NCBI GenBank assembly: GCA_003240625.1
Contig: QFMX01000012.1
Coordinates: 10,039-74,038 of the forward strand
Reading direction: 5' to 3'
Length of the DNA: 64,000 nt
From: Sphingomonas taxi
GTDB taxonomy: Bacteria; Pseudomonadota; Alphaproteobacteria; Sphingomonadales; Sphingomonadaceae
Both the position numbers and the translations under genes were made by a program. Position 1 is the stretch's first letter. Every line of letters starts with the position of its first letter. The notes below the pieces were generated by a model. That model had not been told where the DNA came from, did no database searches, and saw only the letters and a program-made list of their open reading frames with translations. Positions 16,592 through 26,011 of the stretch are shown here, piece after piece.

Positions 16592-17530
16592 TCAGATCGT
16601 TGCGACAAGCCTGTCCCAGGCCGAGATCTCTTCGTCATGCCGGGTCGTGACGACCAGGTCGCTTGCCGTAGCCGTCGCGAGATCGACGTCGATCGACCCG
16701 CTCCATTCGAACGTCGCATTGCCCGACAGCGTGACCATCGCCGCCTCGCTCGCCTCGGCGCGGACGAGGCCGCCCTTGTTGAAGACGGTGGTCGGCGTGT
16801 CGTACGCGATCCGCCCGGTCAGGCACGCGGCATAGGTCGACGCCGCCATCGCGCTGCCGCAACTGTCGGTGAGCCCGACGCCGCGCTCGAAGGTGCGGAC
16901 GAACAGATCGGCGCCGCGGACCTCGACGAAGCTGACGTTCGCGCGGTTGGGGAGCCAGTCGGGGGCAGTCTCGCAGGTCTCGCCGACGCGGACGAGTTCG
17001 GCTTCGTCGATGGCATCCACGAACGTCACGAGATGGGGATTGGGCATTGCGACGGCCGTGAAGGCACGGGTTGTCGGCAAGCGGGGGATCGGCGTGTCGA
17101 CGATGCGATCCGCGCCGGCCTCCATCGGCCACGCAGTGACGTTTAGCGACGCCGGGCCTGCGATCTCGCGTACCGTGAACACGCCCGGCGCGACATCGGC
17201 ATCGTGTACGACGACCGCATCGCTGGTCTTGAGCAACGCCGTTGCAGTCTGCGAGCCGGTCGCTGCGAACCCGGCGCGCGCGACGCATCGCAGGCCGTTG
17301 AGGCACGTCTCGGACTCGCTGCCGTCGGAGTTGAACATCCGCATGCCGAACGCGTGGCTCTCGTCGCCAGCGGTGAGCAGCAACAGACCATCGCCGCCGA
17401 CCGGCCCGTCGCGATCCGCGAGCGCGCGCGCGACCGACGCCCAGGCTGCGTCGTCGAGCGTCGACGCACGCGCGTCGATCAGGGGGAAGTCGTTGCCGGA
17501 GCCGTGGCATTTGATGAGGTCGAAGCGCAT
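16592..17530 (-). CDS. dapF: Diaminopimelate epimerase-like protein (variant active-site motifs)
   Basis: DapF interconverts LL- and meso-diaminopimelate for lysine and peptidoglycan. The 312-residue protein has the two-domain PLP-independent racemase pattern: KCHGSGNDFPLID at the start, the first catalytic cysteine in ETCLNGLRC (Cys76) and the second in ERGVGLTDSCGSA (Cys224). Both cysteines are present. The common proteobacterial motifs MCGNGxRC and GETxACGTG read TCLNGLRC and GLTDSCGSA here, so the Glu that contacts substrate is Leu220. The ATG at 17530 is preferred to a GTG three codons upstream. A related racemase with another substrate cannot be excluded. Confidence 0.78.
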   Translation of the reverse strand: MRFDLIKCHGSGNDFPLIDARASTLDDAAWASVARALADRDGPVGGDGLLLLTAGDESHAFGMRMFNSDGSESETCLNGLRCVARAGFAATGSQTATALLKTSDAVVVHDADVAPGVFTVREIAGPASLNVTAWPMEAGADRIVDTPIPRLPTTRAFTAVAMPNPHLVTFVDAIDEAELVRVGETCETAPDWLPNRANVSFVEVRGADLFVRTFERGVGLTDSCGSAMAASTYAACLTGRIAYDTPTTVFNKGGLVRAEASEAAMVTLSGNATFEWSGSIDVDLATATASDLVVTTRHDEEISAWDRLVATI

Positions 17531-17605
17531 GCCCGCCACTTAGGGCTGCGTGGCGGGCAAAGCGAGTGCGGACAGGGGGAGAGCGGCCCGGATGGTTGAC
17601 CTTCA

Positions 17606-17728
17606 ATCCTCCCCCGCCAGGGGGAGGTGGCTGGCCCTTGCCAGACGAAGGGGGAGGAAAGGTAACCTCTGTTTCGCGTCCTCCCCCTCCGTCGCCTCCG
17701 GCGCCACCTCCCCCTGGCGGGGGAGGAT
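17606..17728. repeat. Palindromic repeat family C, copy 1
   Basis: A 123-base element with end arms ATCCTCCCCCGCCAGGGGGA and TCCCCCTGGCGGGGGAGGAT and an inner pair of the type GACGAAGGGGGAGG and CCTCCCCCTCCGTC. It lies between the dapF start and the DUF6456 gene. Other copies are at 36721, 44332, 56163 and 60008. Confidence 0.9.
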
Positions 17729-17762
17729 CGTGAGGTCGGGTTACCAGGTTCGGCGCCCCGCG

Positions 17763-18227
17763 CTACCCAATCCCGTAATGCGTAGCCAGGCGATCGAGCG
17801 CGAGCGTCAGGACCAGCCGCCCTGCCCGCGCTGGCCATTGCAGCGCCTTCTCCGCGGCAGGCAGGCTCTCTCCCGCGCAGACGACGCGCCACAGGATGTC
17901 CGCGAGCCCCGGCCCCGCCGCGGCGATCGCGGTGTCGAACCGGCGTTTCGCGGCGATCTGCGCGGACGTTGGATCTAGCCCGTCATGCCCGCCTCCATCG
18001 ACCCGCTCGGCCCAGCGCATCGTCACGCTAGGCGCGATCGAGGCGCGTTCGTAGTCGGCGCGCAATTGTTCTCCCGCTGCGAACTGCCGCGCGTCGACCA
18101 GCCCGCGCGACCGGAGCCATCCGAGTGGCGATTCGGCCAGATTGACCGTCACCGTACGTCCGCGCCGCGCCCCCGATGGCTGCAGAACGCCCTCCGAGTC
18201 GATCGATCGTTCCACCAGCTCGCGCAT
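17763..18227 (-). CDS. DUF6456 domain protein
   Basis: The 154-residue protein matches the small alphaproteobacterial DUF6456 family: NLAESPLGWLRSRGLVDARQFAAGEQLRADY, given here only in part (key segment ESPLGWLRSRG at about residues 31-41), then a GHDGLDPTSAQIAAKRRF region and a C-terminal helix VLTLALDRLATHYG. The second half resembles a helix-turn-helix, so a DNA-binding role is possible but unproven. It is divergent from the XRE regulator, with about 95 bases between the starts. Function unknown. Confidence 0.7.
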   Translation of the reverse strand: MRELVERSIDSEGVLQPSGARRGRTVTVNLAESPLGWLRSRGLVDARQFAAGEQLRADYERASIAPSVTMRWAERVDGGGHDGLDPTSAQIAAKRRFDTAIAAAGPGLADILWRVVCAGESLPAAEKALQWPARAGRLVLTLALDRLATHYGIG

Positions 18228-18323
18228 CCGCCGTCTCCCTGCCGCTCCATATCACCTGCGCCGGTTGCCATATCGGCATGGTTGTAGGACAGAGGAATAA
18301 CCCATCTGGTTTGGAGCCTCTTG

Positions 18324-18884
18324 ATGATCACCGCCATCCGCGAAGTCCGCCGCGCCAAGGGCCTGACGCTGGAGGATGTCGCGCGGCGCTGTTCGCCGCC
18401 GACGACCGCGCAGACGATCGGCCGGCTGGAGACGGGCACGCGCACCGTGTCGGTCGGCTGGCTCAACCGGATCGCCGCGGCGCTGGGCGTCGAGGCGAGC
18501 AATCTCGTGACGTTGCCCGACCGCGCCGACCTGCCCGTCACCGCGATCCTGGACGGCCGCGGCGTCCACGCGCCGCGCCAGACCACGACCGTGCCGCCGC
18601 CCCAGGTCGCGCCGGGCCAGATCGCGGTGACGGTGGCGGGCGGGATCGGCGACTACCGCGCGGGCGACGTGATCTGGTGCGCGATGCTGGCACGGGAGGG
18701 CTTCGCCACCGCACTCAATCGCGACGTGCTCGTCCCGCAACCGGCTGGGCGGTTCGCATTTGGGCGGCTCACAGGATGCGACGGCGGCGTGACGCTGTTG
18801 CCGCCGGGCACCGGCACGCAACCGCTAGCAGTCGCAGACCCGACCTGGATCGCGGTCGCTATGCGGCTGGTCCGCGAACTGTAG
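18324..18884 (+). CDS. XRE-family helix-turn-helix regulator with C-terminal sensor-like domain
   Basis: The 186-residue protein begins with a Cro/CI-type HTH: IREVRRAKGLTLEDVARR (helices 1-2), TTAQTIGRLETGTRTVSVG (recognition helix) and LNRIAAALGV, covering about residues 4-58. The rest (about 70-186) is a beta-rich region reading IAVTVAGGIGDYRAGDVIW, similar in style to LexA/S24 or cupin-like effector domains; no Ser-Lys protease pair is obvious. The ATG at 18324 is used. It ends five bases before the encoded CCA end of the convergent tRNA-Val gene. Confidence 0.8.
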   Translation: MITAIREVRRAKGLTLEDVARRCSPPTTAQTIGRLETGTRTVSVGWLNRIAAALGVEASNLVTLPDRADLPVTAILDGRGVHAPRQTTTVPPPQVAPGQIAVTVAGGIGDYRAGDVIWCAMLAREGFATALNRDVLVPQPAGRFAFGRLTGCDGGVTLLPPGTGTQPLAVADPTWIAVAMRLVREL

Positions 18885-18889
18885 GAAGG

Positions 18890-18965
18890 TGGTGGGCGAT
18901 GACGGGCTCGAACCGCCGACATTCTCGGTGTAAACGAGACGCTCTACCAACTGAGCTAATCGCCC
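18890..18965 (-). tRNA. tRNA-Val (anticodon TAC)
   Basis: On the minus strand the cloverleaf is complete: acceptor GGGCGAT pairs with ATCGCCC, the D-arm is GCTC/GAGC, the anticodon stem TCTCG/CGAGA encloses the loop TTTACAC with anticodon TAC, and the T-loop is TTCGAGC. The CCA end is encoded. Length is 76 bases. It lies between convergent XRE and the winged-helix regulator gene. Confidence 0.96.
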
Positions 18966-19028
18966 CTCTCGGGTAGGGATGCGATGCCAAAGCCGGGCGG
19001 CCGGGGCAAGCTAAAAGGGCGCGCACGA

Positions 19029-19970
19029 TCACGGAATCCGCAGGTCGGCGCCTCTGGTGGCCACGATATACCCGCGCATCGCCTCGCTCGCGCGGTCCGA
19101 CAGCACCATGAACGCGCGCCGTCGGTCGTGCATGTCGGGGCGGCGTTCGAACAATCCGGTGTCGGTCATCCGCGCGATCCAGCGCAGCGCGGTGGTCGGC
19201 GCGACCGCAGCGGCGATGCACAGGCTCGACACCGATACGCGCCCGCGCTCGAGTTCCGCGGCGTAGAGATCGAGCAGCATGTCCCAGCCCGGATCCTCGA
19301 ACAGCGCGGTGCCGAAGAACTGGTCGCGCAGCCGCCTCGCCCGGATCGCCCGCCGGACGTCGGCGGCGCTCGGCTCGGCGAGGGACGGCGGCGCGCCGTA
19401 ATGGTTCGTCCGATCCCCGACGATCGGCGCAGCAGGCGCATCCTCCTCGATCTCCGCACGCGTCAGCCGCGCGAGCGCCTCGGCGATCCGCGCGACCTCC
19501 GTGTTCAGACGTTCCAGTCGCGTACTGTCGGTTTCGCGCGTGACATCGAACACCCCGGCGGGGAGGCGCGCGGCTTCGGCGGCGACCACGATCGCCGCGA
19601 CGCAATCGCCGACGGTGGGATCGACCAGCAACCGCGTGCTGCCGCCGAGCGTCGCCGCAGCGACGACGTCGATTTCATTCATGCCCAGAGCGACGACCAG
19701 CCCCGCCTGCGAGGCTGCCGCCTGATCGACGATGACGGGCAGGCGTTCGGCGAGCAGCGCGAGATCGACCCCGGCAGCCTCGACGACGATCACGTGCGGC
19801 GTCGCATGATCGCCGAATGCCGCTTGCCAGTCGAGCCGCCCGACGACCCGCCCACGCAGCGCGGCTAGCGCAACGGCCAACCGATCCGGCGCACTCGCCG
19901 CGGCAATCAGGATCGCGTCGATCCCGCTCTCGTAATCTGCCGCGTCGGGCGGGCCGGCCGGTCGAGTCAT
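19029..19970 (-). CDS. Winged-helix (MarR-like) regulator with N-terminal receiver-like domain
   Basis: The 313-residue protein has an alpha/beta N-terminal part (about residues 15-135: VAVALAALRGRVVGRLDW, HVIVVEAAGVD, LLVDPTVGDCVAAIVVAAE) that resembles a degenerate response-regulator or sensor fold. A helical linker follows, then a C-terminal MarR-type winged helix with VSVSSLCIAAAVAPTTALRW as the HTH and DMHDRRRAFMVLSDRA as the wing. It is probably a transcription factor; targets are unknown. The ATG at 19970 follows GGAG with good spacing. Confidence 0.68.
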   Translation of the reverse strand: MTRPAGPPDAADYESGIDAILIAAASAPDRLAVALAALRGRVVGRLDWQAAFGDHATPHVIVVEAAGVDLALLAERLPVIVDQAAASQAGLVVALGMNEIDVVAAATLGGSTRLLVDPTVGDCVAAIVVAAEAARLPAGVFDVTRETDSTRLERLNTEVARIAEALARLTRAEIEEDAPAAPIVGDRTNHYGAPPSLAEPSAADVRRAIRARRLRDQFFGTALFEDPGWDMLLDLYAAELERGRVSVSSLCIAAAVAPTTALRWIARMTDTGLFERRPDMHDRRRAFMVLSDRASEAMRGYIVATRGADLRIP

Positions 19971-20082
19971 CACGGTCTCCGTTGTGATACGGAGACTAAC
20001 CTGCGTCAGGCCAAGTATTATACCCGAACTGGATCGAGTTTCGTTGGATTCGGGAACTTCCTCTGCATGGCGCGATCGGGCG

Positions 20083-21579
20083 CTAGTCGAGCGCCTTGAC
20101 GATGTCCTCGACCATCTTCTTGGCGTCCGCCAGCAACATCATCGTATTGTCGCGGTAGAACAGGTCGTTATCGACACCGGCATAGCCGACGCCGCCCATC
20201 GAGCGCTTGATGAACAGCACGGTCTTGGCCTTCTCGACGTCGAGCACGGGCATGCCGTAGATCGGCGAGGACTTGTCGGTCTTGGCGGCGGGGTTGGTCA
20301 CGTCGTTGGCGCCGATCACAAACGCGACGTCGGTCTGCGCGAACTCGCTGTTGATGTCCTCCAGCTCGAACACGTCGTCATAGGGCACGTTCGCCTCGGC
20401 TAGCAGGACGTTCATGTGCCCCGGCATGCGGCCCGCGACCGGGTGGATCGCGTATTTCACGCGCACGCCCTCGGCCTTCAGCTTGTCGCCCATCTCACGC
20501 AGGACATGCTGCGCCTGCGCGACCGCCATGCCGTAGCCGGGGACGATGATGACCTGTTCGGCCTGGCTCATCAGGAACGCGGCGTCTTCGGCCGAGCCGC
20601 GTTTCCAGGGGCGATCGCTGGCTGCCGCAGGACCACCGGCATCCGACGACTGGCCGAAGCCGCCCGCGATCACGCTGATGAAGCTGCGGTTCATCGCGCG
20701 GCACATGATGTAGCTGAGGATCGCGCCCGAGCTGCCGACCAGCGCGCCGGTGATGATCATCGCGCTGTTGTGGAGCGTGAAGCCCATCGCCGCAGCGGCC
20801 CAGCCCGAGTAGCTGTTGAGCATGCTGACGACGACCGGCATGTCCGCGCCGCCGATCGGGACGATCAGCAGGAAGCCGATGACGAAGCTCAATATGGCGA
20901 TCGTCCAGAAGATCCACGCCGACTGATCGGTGACGAAATACGCGATCAGGCCGAGGATGGCGGCGAGCAGCGCGATGTTGATGACATGGCGGCCGGGCAG
21001 CATGATCGGCTTGCCCCCCATGTTGCCGTTCAATTTCAGGAACGCGATGACCGAGCCCGAGAAGGTGATCGCACCGATCGCGACGCCGAGCCCGAGCTCG
21101 ATCCGGCTGACCGGGTGGATGACCGCAAAGGGCTGGCCGATCAGCGGGATGACGAGGTCCGAAATCCCGAACGCCTGCGGGTTGAGATACGCGGCGACGC
21201 CGACCAGTACCGCGGCGAGGCCGACGAGGCTGTGGAAGGCGGCGACGAGCTGCGGCATCGCGGTCATCGCGATCCGGCGTGCGGTGACGAGGCCGATCGC
21301 GGCGCCTACGCCGATCGCTGCGAGGATTTCGACGACCGTGACCCAATCTATGGTGCGCACGGCTATCGTAGGCCCGGCGTCCGAAACGAGAAGATGCTGA
21401 ACGACGGGCACATGCGTCACCAGCGTCGTCACGACTGCGATCGTCATACCGATGATGCCGAAGCGATTGCCGCGCTGGCTCGACGCCGGGCTCGACAGCC
21501 CGCGCAACGCGAGGATGAAGCACACCCCCGCGACCAGATAGGCGAGCGATGCCCAAGGGCTGACCGTCAGTTCATGCAT
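20083..21579 (-). CDS. pntB: NAD(P) transhydrogenase subunit beta
   Basis: PntB is the membrane and NADP(H)-binding subunit of proton-translocating transhydrogenase, which uses the proton gradient to reduce NADP with NADH. The 498-residue protein has an N-terminal block of about eight hydrophobic helices and a C-terminal domain III with VIIVPGYGMAVAQAQH near residue 335, MPGHMNVLLAEANVPYD and the conserved KRSMGGVGYAGVDN near the end. The operon order on the minus strand is small cox gene, pntAA, DUF559, pntAB, pntB, with family B repeats on both sides of the pntAB part. Confidence 0.95.
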   Translation of the reverse strand: MHELTVSPWASLAYLVAGVCFILALRGLSSPASSQRGNRFGIIGMTIAVVTTLVTHVPVVQHLLVSDAGPTIAVRTIDWVTVVEILAAIGVGAAIGLVTARRIAMTAMPQLVAAFHSLVGLAAVLVGVAAYLNPQAFGISDLVIPLIGQPFAVIHPVSRIELGLGVAIGAITFSGSVIAFLKLNGNMGGKPIMLPGRHVINIALLAAILGLIAYFVTDQSAWIFWTIAILSFVIGFLLIVPIGGADMPVVVSMLNSYSGWAAAAMGFTLHNSAMIITGALVGSSGAILSYIMCRAMNRSFISVIAGGFGQSSDAGGPAAASDRPWKRGSAEDAAFLMSQAEQVIIVPGYGMAVAQAQHVLREMGDKLKAEGVRVKYAIHPVAGRMPGHMNVLLAEANVPYDDVFELEDINSEFAQTDVAFVIGANDVTNPAAKTDKSSPIYGMPVLDVEKAKTVLFIKRSMGGVGYAGVDNDLFYRDNTMMLLADAKKMVEDIVKALD

Positions 21580-21594
21580 CGTCCGTTCCCCCTA

Positions 21595-21707
21595 ATCCTC
21601 TCCTGCAAGGGGAGGTGTCGCGCAGCGACGGAGGGGTGACGCGCTCTCGATAGCGCGATCCCCCTCCGTCAGGCTGGCGCCTGTCACCTCCCCTTGCAGG
21701 GGAGGAT
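21595..21707. repeat. Palindromic repeat family B, copy 4
   Basis: End arms ATCCTCTCCTGCAAGGGGAGG and CCTCCCCTTGCAGGGGAGGAT with inner CGACGGAGGGGT and CCCCCTCCGTC. It separates pntAB from pntB inside the pnt operon, where a hairpin could alter subunit ratio or mRNA stability. Confidence 0.9.
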
Positions 21708-21725
21708 CGTATGTCGACCGCCGAC

Positions 21726-22046
21726 TCAGCCCTTCGCAACGGGCCGTTCCTTCTTCTTGTACATCGCCAGCATCCGCGCGGTGACCGCGAAGCCGCCGAA
21801 GATGTTGATGCTCGCCAGCACCACTGCGAGCAGCCCGAGCGCCTTCGCGACGCCCGACCCGGCACCGATCGCCCCCAGGACCGTCGGCGCCGCGGCGGCG
21901 ATCAGCGCGCCGACGATGATCACCGACGAGATCGCATTGGTCACCGCCATCAGCGGCGTGTGCAGCGCGGGCGTGACCGCCCACACCACGAAATACCCGA
22001 CGAAACACGCCAGCACGAAGATCGACAGGATCGCGATAAAGTCCAT
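21726..22046 (-). CDS. pntAB: NAD(P) transhydrogenase subunit alpha, part 2 (membrane part)
   Basis: The 106-residue protein has three hydrophobic helices and the conserved WAVTPALHTPLMAVTNAISS segment at about residues 22-41, then ASINIFGGFAVTARMLAMYK. It is the domain II part that is fused to domain I in E. coli PntA but separate in alphaproteobacteria. The start is the ATG at 22046, preceded by the strong AGGAGG, which itself lies inside the end of the DUF559 gene one base upstream. Confidence 0.94.
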   Translation of the reverse strand: MDFIAILSIFVLACFVGYFVVWAVTPALHTPLMAVTNAISSVIIVGALIAAAAPTVLGAIGAGSGVAKALGLLAVVLASINIFGGFAVTARMLAMYKKKERPVAKG

Positions 22047-22047
22047 T

Positions 22048-22419
22048 TTATTCCTCCTGCGTGGCGAGCCGCTCGACGGCAAGCGCCACGATACCTCGAA
22101 CCATGGCGTCGCAATCGTGAAAAATCTCGACGGCGGGAATACGCAGAACGGCGATACCGCGTCCTTCGAACCAGCGATCGCGCGCAGCGTCGCGCGCTGG
22201 GCGATCACCAAAGTCATGCGCTTGGCCGTCGACTTCGATGATCAGGCGCGCGGCATGACAATAGAAGTCCGCAACGTACGGACCCGACGGATGCTGTCTC
22301 CGAAACTTCAGGCCGGCCGGCCGCTCACGCAATGCAAGCCACAATGCGATCTCGGGCGGAGACATCACGCCGCGGAGCTGCTTGGCTAGCGCTCCAGTCG
22401 ATCCCGTACCTTGCAGCAT
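22048..22419 (-). CDS. DUF559 endonuclease-fold protein inserted in the pnt operon
   Basis: The 123-residue protein fits the DUF559 family, whose fold is that of Vsr and other PD-(D/E)XK nucleases. Landmarks are MSPPEIALWLALRE near residues 19-32, GLKFRRQHPSGPYVADFYC at about 36-54, the LIIEVDGQAHD motif with its catalytic-type Glu/Asp, and a final RIPAVEIFHD. The start is the ATG at 22419. It ends one base before pntAB and supplies that gene's Shine-Dalgarno. A family B repeat lies immediately upstream. Its biological role is unknown, and it is foreign to the transhydrogenase function. Confidence 0.8.
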   Translation of the reverse strand: MLQGTGSTGALAKQLRGVMSPPEIALWLALRERPAGLKFRRQHPSGPYVADFYCHAARLIIEVDGQAHDFGDRPARDAARDRWFEGRGIAVLRIPAVEIFHDCDAMVRGIVALAVERLATQEE

Positions 22420-22424
22420 CTCAA

Positions 22425-22560
22425 ATCCTCCCCTTGCAGGGGAGGTGGCAGGCGCTTGCCTGACGGAGGGGTGTTGCCTGTAGTGATAGCGCGCACGATA
22501 ACGACCGGCGATACCCCTCCGTCGCGCCAAGGCGCGCCACCTCCCCTTGCAGGGGAGGAT
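22425..22560. repeat. Palindromic repeat family B, copy 5 (long core)
   Basis: End arms ATCCTCCCCTTGCAGGGGAGG and CCTCCCCTTGCAGGGGAGGAT are perfect inverted repeats; the inner pair is TGACGGAGGGGT and ACCCCTCCGTC. The core is about 20 bases longer than in other copies. It lies between pntAA and the DUF559 gene. Confidence 0.92.
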
Positions 22561-22566
22561 CGATTA

Positions 22567-23703
22567 TCAAGACAGCAGCCTTGGGTTCACGATCTTGCCG
22601 CCCTGCGTCAGGCGGATCGCGTCGCCGATTTCCGTGTCGAGAACGGGTTTGCCCGCCTCCTTGTCCCAGAAGGCGTTGAGGAAGTTGAACAGGTTGCGGC
22701 TGAACAACGCGCTGGCGTCTGCCGCGAGGCGGGACGGCACGTTGCGGTGGCCGACGATCTTTACGCCGTTCACGACGACGACTTCGCCTGCGACCGAACC
22801 CTCGACGTTCCCGCCCTGCTCGACCGCGAGATCGACGATCACCGAGCCCGGCTTCATGCTCGCGACCTGTGCCGCCGAGATCAGCCGCGGGGCGGCACGT
22901 CCGGGGATCAGCGCGGTGGTAATGACGATGTCCTGCTTGGCGATATGCCCCGAGACGAGCTCGGCCTGCGCGGCCTGATATTCGGGCGACATCTCGCCGG
23001 CATAGCCGCCCGTCCCCTCGCCTTCGATTCCCGCGATGGTCTCGACGAAGATCGGTTTCGCGCCGAGCGACTGGATCTGCTCGCGGGTCGCGGCGCGCAC
23101 GTCGGTCGCGGACACCTGAGCGCCCAGACGCCGCGCGGTCGCGATCGCCTGCAAGCCCGCCACGCCGACGCCCATCACGAATGCCTTGGCGGCCGAGATC
23201 GTCCCCGCCGCGGTCATCATCATCGGGAACGCACGACCATATTCGGCGGCCGCGTCGAGCACCGCCTTGTAGCCCGCCAGGTTCGACTGCGACGACAGGA
23301 TGTCCATCGATTGCGCACGCGTGATGCGCGGCATGAACTCCATCGCCAGCGCTTCGTAACCAGCCGCGGCGTACGCCTCGACCCGGGCGCGCCCACCATC
23401 CGGACCGGCGCCAAAGGGATTGAGGCTTGCGACGATCCACGCTCCCGGCGCGAGGCCGGCGAGCGATGCAGGATCGGGCCCCTGCACGCCGAGCACGATA
23501 TCCGCCCCCGCCAGCGTCGCCGCACGATCGCCGACCGACGCGCCCGCCTCCGCATAGGCGGCATCGGCGATCGAGGCCGTCTCGCCCGCCCCTGTCTCCA
23601 CTGCCAGCGTCGCGCCCAGCGCGATGAACTTCTTCACCGTTTCCGGCGTCGCGGAAACCCGCCGCTCGCCGTCCGCTTGCTCTTTGAGGACGGCGATCTT
23701 CAT
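22567..23703 (-). CDS. pntAA: NAD(P) transhydrogenase subunit alpha, part 1
   Basis: This 378-residue protein is the soluble NAD(H)-binding domain I. It resembles alanine dehydrogenase: AVLKEQADGERRVSATPE at the start, MEFMPRITRAQSMDILSSQ near 120-140, the Rossmann segment VMGVGVAGLQAIATARRLGA near 170-190 and the substrate loop DIVITTALIPGRAAP. It works with PntAB and PntB at the inner membrane. It starts 4 bases after the small cytochrome oxidase gene stop, so these genes are co-transcribed. Confidence 0.95.
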   Translation of the reverse strand: MKIAVLKEQADGERRVSATPETVKKFIALGATLAVETGAGETASIADAAYAEAGASVGDRAATLAGADIVLGVQGPDPASLAGLAPGAWIVASLNPFGAGPDGGRARVEAYAAAGYEALAMEFMPRITRAQSMDILSSQSNLAGYKAVLDAAAEYGRAFPMMMTAAGTISAAKAFVMGVGVAGLQAIATARRLGAQVSATDVRAATREQIQSLGAKPIFVETIAGIEGEGTGGYAGEMSPEYQAAQAELVSGHIAKQDIVITTALIPGRAAPRLISAAQVASMKPGSVIVDLAVEQGGNVEGSVAGEVVVVNGVKIVGHRNVPSRLAADASALFSRNLFNFLNAFWDKEAGKPVLDTEIGDAIRLTQGGKIVNPRLLS

Positions 23704-23707
23704 GCTG

Positions 23708-23830
23708 TTACGAGATCAGCCAGATGACGAGCGCGACGACCAGCGCGCATCCGATCGAGCCCCATTTCATCATCCCCGTCACGCTCGAATAGGTCGCGAC
23801 GTGCGCCTTCATGTCTCCGTTGCCGGCCAT
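23708..23830 (-). CDS. aa3-type cytochrome c oxidase subunit IV (40 residues)
   Basis: This very small gene encodes 40 residues: MAGNGDMKAHVATYSSV, followed by MMKWG and one hydrophobic helix to the C-terminus. This is the pattern of the short bacterial aa3 oxidase subunit IV, a single-helix accessory subunit whose loss has little effect on the enzyme. The ATG at 23830 is used. It directly precedes pntAA with a gap of 4 bases, an arrangement that places an oxidase subunit at the head of the transhydrogenase operon. Confidence 0.75.
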   Translation of the reverse strand: MAGNGDMKAHVATYSSVTGMMKWGSIGCALVVALVIWLIS

Positions 23831-23970
23831 GGTTCGTGCCCCAATCCTGTCAGTGCCATCCTCTATGCGGTCGACTTTAACCCGCACGTCCGGGATCGCC
23901 AAGCGAGACATTTAAGGCGCCCTTTACTCGATTGCGCTATTGCACGTGCCGGAACGGGACAGGATTCGCC

Positions 23971-25383
<1,413 letters not shown>

Positions 25384-25386
<3 letters not shown>

Positions 25387-25467
25387 GGTGAGCCCGAGCT
25401 TCAGGAACGCGGCAAATACCTCGCCGACTTTGCCGCGGTGCGTAAGGATGCTTTGCTCGTTCGTCAT
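25384..25467 (-). pseudogene. Remnant of a chromate transporter (ChrA) N-terminus
   Basis: From an ATG at 25467 on the minus strand, 28 codons read MTNEQSILTHRGKVGEVF and then AAFLKLGLTS. The block GEVFAAFLKLGLTS followed by Gly-Gly is the N-terminal signature of ChrA-type chromate transporters. The match stops exactly where the sigma-54 regulator's stop codon lies, and the rest of the gene is absent. This looks like the stump of a gene removed by deletion or rearrangement. The short length limits confidence. Confidence 0.5.
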
Positions 25468-25488
25468 CGAACGCAGTATAGCCTCCGC

Positions 25489-25971
25489 ATGTTCACGAGC
25501 ATCATCCGCAGTACCGCGAGCCCATCGACAATCCTGATCCGGTTAGCGGTCGGCCTCGTCGTGTTTTTCCCCGAAGGCATCCAGAAGCTGCTGTTTCCCG
25601 ACATCCTGGGCGCCGGCCGCTTCGCGAAGATCGGCATTCCCTACCCCGAATTTACGGGGCCGTTCGTCGGCTTGGTGGAGCTGGTATGTGGGGCGCTCAT
25701 CATCGTCGGGCTGTTCACCCGGCTTGCCGCCATTCCACTGATCGTGACGATGATCGTGGCGCTGATCACGACCAAACTCCCGATCCTGTTGGGACATGAG
25801 CTTGGACCGTTCAGCCTTCCCGACTTCAAGCGCTACGGCTTCTGGAGCGCACAGCATGAGAGCCGCGCGGATCTCACCATGCTGCTCGGATGCCTGTATC
25901 TGCTGATCGTCGGCAGCGGCCGCTGGTCGATCGATCGACTGCTCGACCGGGGCGGCGGGCGGCAGGTCTGA
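25489..25971 (+). CDS. DoxX family membrane protein
   Basis: The 160-residue protein has four hydrophobic helices and DoxX features: ILIRLAVGLVVFFPEGIQKL near residues 16-35, and GPFVGLVELVCGALIIVGLF near 57-76, followed by TRLAAIPLIVTM. DoxX relatives are inner-membrane proteins linked to oxidative stress or quinone metabolism in some species; the role here is unknown. The ATG at 25489 is divergent from the ChrA remnant start 21 bases upstream. The protein ends in a basic, Arg-rich tail. Confidence 0.82.
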   Translation: MFTSIIRSTASPSTILIRLAVGLVVFFPEGIQKLLFPDILGAGRFAKIGIPYPEFTGPFVGLVELVCGALIIVGLFTRLAAIPLIVTMIVALITTKLPILLGHELGPFSLPDFKRYGFWSAQHESRADLTMLLGCLYLLIVGSGRWSIDRLLDRGGGRQV

Positions 25972-26011
25972 AGGGTCCTGACGTCCCACGCCGCACTGCC
26001 GATCGATCAGC

